Origin: Dehalococcoidia bacterium UBA3254
Lineage (GTDB): Bacteria; Chloroflexota; Dehalococcoidia; Dehalococcoidales; UBA3254
Reading direction: 5' to 3'
Assembly: GCA_002362735.1 (NCBI GenBank)
Contig: DEUU01000016.1
Span: forward strand, 928 to 7,897
DNA length: 6,970 nucleotides
Numbering within the stretch: the stretch's first letter is position 1; every line of letters begins with the position of its first letter. Below the pieces are notes generated by a model. That model searched no databases, was not told the origin of the DNA, and saw only the letters and a list, made by a program, of their open reading frames with translations. The translations under genes were made by a program, and so were the position numbers. Shown here one piece after another: positions 5,166 to 6,970 of the stretch.

Positions 5166-6970
5166 ATGAAAAGTATATTATCTGGAACAAAAAGGAGTAA
5201 GTGGAGTCTTAAAATATTCCCGATACTCCTCGTCATTACTCTGCTGGCCATGGTCTTGCCAGCAGCTACGCCGGTGTATGGGGCGTCAAGCGGGCCAAAT
5301 TATGCAGCGACAGCTGCTGATAATAGCGGGCGTACAGGTTCTACTTGGACTACTCCCGCCAATTGCCTTGCTGCAGATGACACTAACTATGCAACAACTA
5401 CTATTTCAACCGGTAGTTATTCCCATTACCTCTATGGAACCAACTTTGGTTTCGCTATTCCTACCAGTGCCACGATAAATGGAATACAAGTCACGCTAAT
5501 GAGGCAGAGCTCTGCGAATACTGGCGGAGCCAGCATTAATGATGATGTAGTCCAGTTAATTAAGGGTGGGAGCCGGGTGGGAAGCGATTACGGAACATCA
5601 ACTGATTGGCCGACTTCCATGGGAACGGCCTCCTATGGCGGCGCCGCCGACCTGTGGGGTACTACCTGGACATATACAGATATTAACGCTTCCAACTTCG
5701 GAGTGGCTTTATCAGCATATAACCAAAGCGGTTATAGCAGCCGAACCGCCAGTATTGATTATATGCAGATAACCATAACCTACACTGTTGTTGTAGATAC
5801 TACCGCGCCTGCGGGTTCTTTAAATATCAACAGTGGGGAGGCAGCCACCAAAAGCACCTCTGTAACGTTGAACTTATCGGCTACCGACGCTGTAGGCGTT
5901 ACAAAATATAAAGTAGCCGATGGTACGGACGCTTCGGGCGCTACCCCGGTATCGGTCACCAGCTCTACTAACTATATTGCTAACATTCCCTGGACTTTAC
6001 CTACGGGAGACGGGAGTAAAACCGTCGCTGTGAGATATGGGGATGCAGCTAATAACTGGTCCACTGATTATACTCATAGTATTATCCTGGATACGGGTAT
6101 CCCGGACGCTCCAGTAATATCATCTTTCACCGACCCCGTCGTTTACATCAATCAAACGAATGTAGGGATCGCCGGTACCGGTGAAGCCAGTGCCACCGCT
6201 AACTACAGCATCACCAGCAGCGGAGGAGGCAGCCCAGTCTCCGGTTCAGGGGCAATTGACGCCGGAGGGGCTATCAATATTACCGGGATTAATGTCACGA
6301 GCCTTCCTGATGGCATCCTTACTGCATCGGTTACAGTGACCGATGCGGCGGGAAATACAGGATCTGCAACTACCAGGACTGCCACCAAAGACGCCACCCG
6401 GCCAGCTGTCACGTTAACATCAACGGCGTCAAGCTCAACCAATATCTCTCCGATTCCTGTAATGGCAACATTCAGTAAACCGGTCACCGGTTTTGAGCAA
6501 GGTGAAATCGCTGTGGGTAACGGGACTGTTGACAACTTCATTTCCAATAGCCCAACTGAATATACCTTCGATGTAACTCCTGCCGGACAGGGTGCAGTGA
6601 CAGTAAATATCACCGCTGACATAGCCCAGGATTCATCCGGAAACGAAAATACCGCGGCAACTCAATTGATCCGGACTTATGATACCATAGGTCCTGATGC
6701 GCCTTCCGTCACATTGACTAACCCGATAAACAGTACCAATCAGACCAGTGTTTCAATCACCGGAACTGGCGAAGCTAATGCCAGTATTAATTATTCGATC
6801 ACGAGCGATGGAGGACCGGGCTCGGTTACAGGTACCGGGACAGTTAGCGCAGGCGGCGCTATCAACAGAACCGTTATTGATGTTTCCGGTCTGGCCGACG
6901 GTACTCTTTCCGCTTCCGTAATCCTGACTGATGCGACGGGTAACCCCGGTTTGGAAGGCACAGCGACGGC
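5166..6970 (+). CDS. Secreted multidomain Ig-repeat surface protein (3' end beyond window)
   Basis: The frame is open from the ATG at 5166 to the window edge (601 full codons), so the C-terminus is missing. A Sec signal peptide is clear: a basic start (K9, R10, K12, K16), a hydrophobic core about 17-31, and a likely cut after V37-Y38-G39. Residues 40-207 form one beta-rich domain with 'DDVVQLIKGG', 'ADLWGTTWT' and 'INASNFGVALSA'. I recognise this module from environmental bacterial surface proteins but cannot name its family. Residues 211-310 are an Ig-like domain bounded by 'DTTAP' and 'IILDT'. Residues 312-409 and 510-601+ are two copies of another Ig-like domain ('TGTGEA', 'NYSITS', 'AGGAIN', 'TDA(A/T)GN'). 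Residues 410-507 are a third kind, resembling Pfam Big_12-type domains ('PVMATFSKPVTGF', 'YTFDVTP'). There is no membrane segment after the signal peptide, so an anchor, if any, lies beyond 6970. Its place after a V-W-X pilin set suggests a tip adhesin or secreted partner (inference). Confidence 0.88.
   Translation, partial: MKSILSGTKRSKWSLKIFPILLVITLLAMVLPAATPVYGASSGPNYAATAADNSGRTGSTWTTPANCLAADDTNYATTTISTGSYSHYLYGTNFGFAIPTSATINGIQVTLMRQSSANTGGASINDDVVQLIKGGSRVGSDYGTSTDWPTSMGTASYGGAADLWGTTWTYTDINASNFGVALSAYNQSGYSSRTASIDYMQITITYTVVVDTTAPAGSLNINSGEAATKSTSVTLNLSATDAVGVTKYKVADGTDASGATPVSVTSSTNYIANIPWTLPTGDGSKTVAVRYGDAANNWSTDYTHSIILDTGIPDAPVISSFTDPVVYINQTNVGIAGTGEASATANYSITSSGGGSPVSGSGAIDAGGAINITGINVTSLPDGILTASVTVTDAAGNTGSATTRTATKDATRPAVTLTSTASSSTNISPIPVMATFSKPVTGFEQGEIAVGNGTVDNFISNSPTEYTFDVTPAGQGAVTVNITADIAQDSSGNENTAATQLIRTYDTIGPDAPSVTLTNPINSTNQTSVSITGTGEANASINYSITSDGGPGSVTGTGTVSAGGAINRTVIDVSGLADGTLSASVILTDATGNPGLEGTAT
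6099..6970 (+). repeat. Repeating two-domain Ig supermodule
   Basis: Within the secreted protein, the domain starting 'PDAP' at residue 313 (base 6102) recurs at residue 510 (base 6693). The GTGEA marks sit at bases 6174 and 6762, a period of 588 bases (196 residues). Between them lies one domain of a different Ig type, so the unit looks like A-B-A. The second A copy is cut by the window edge. The DNA of the copies differs at many synonymous positions, which argues against recent duplication. Confidence 0.65.

Noticed and set aside
5278..5772. Two short plus-strand frames (5278-5478, 5566-5772)
   Set aside because: Both lie out of frame inside the long signal-peptide-bearing frame that begins at 5166 and stays open to 6970.
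6203..6622. 139-codon minus-strand open frame
   Set aside because: It is antisense to the Ig-repeat domains. Its Val/Ala/Pro-rich product is the usual shadow of Thr/Asp/Gly-rich repeat coding.

Overview
The window reads as a bacterial surface-appendage locus. It holds a small type IV pilin-like gene on the minus strand, then, divergently on the plus strand, a compact set of three minor-pilin-type genes and a large secreted Ig-repeat protein that runs off the right edge. Base composition is near balanced in the genes. The non-coding DNA carries fragments that look like short dispersed repeats of the 'cattgcgaggagcgcagcg' and 'ctccctttttaaaagggag' kinds. From memory, such repeats litter genomes of uncultured anaerobes, notably Chloroflexota (Dehalococcoidia-like) and former Deltaproteobacteria. 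With the style of the pilin N-termini this makes a Chloroflexota-type organism my best guess, but the assignment is tentative because no rRNA or core marker gene is present.

Layout. Positions 1-320 are gene-free: degenerate repeat copies, then a strong hairpin terminator serving the minus-strand pilin (327-710). Positions 711-1018 are an AT-rich divergent control region. From 1019 to 4925 three genes are packed with an 8-base overlap and a 3-base gap: a PilV/GspI-type prepilin, a PilW/GspJ-type prepilin, and a 973-residue protein that starts like PilX/GspK but carries roughly 900 residues of predicted extracellular beta-rich domains. Positions 4926-5165 contain a repeat-derived hairpin and a doubtful 70-codon ORF. 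At 5166 a new gene with a strong ribosome binding site begins. It has a Sec signal peptide, one N-terminal jelly-roll-like domain and a chain of bacterial Ig-like domains, and is still open at 6970.

How the genes may work together (inference). The minus-strand gene would supply an abundant pilin or pseudopilin subunit, and the PilV-, PilW- and PilX-like proteins would form the priming or tip complex. The order V-W-X (equivalently I-J-K) matches minor-pilin operons and type II secretion pseudopilin operons. In pilus operons such as that of Pseudomonas, the next gene is the large secreted tip adhesin pilY1. Here that slot is filled by the unrelated Ig-repeat protein. The PilX-like protein itself appears fused to adhesin-type domains, so the locus could encode a pilus whose tip carries a giant, possibly calcium-stabilised adhesive module. 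No assembly ATPase, platform protein, secretin or prepilin peptidase gene lies in the window, so the machinery must be encoded elsewhere.
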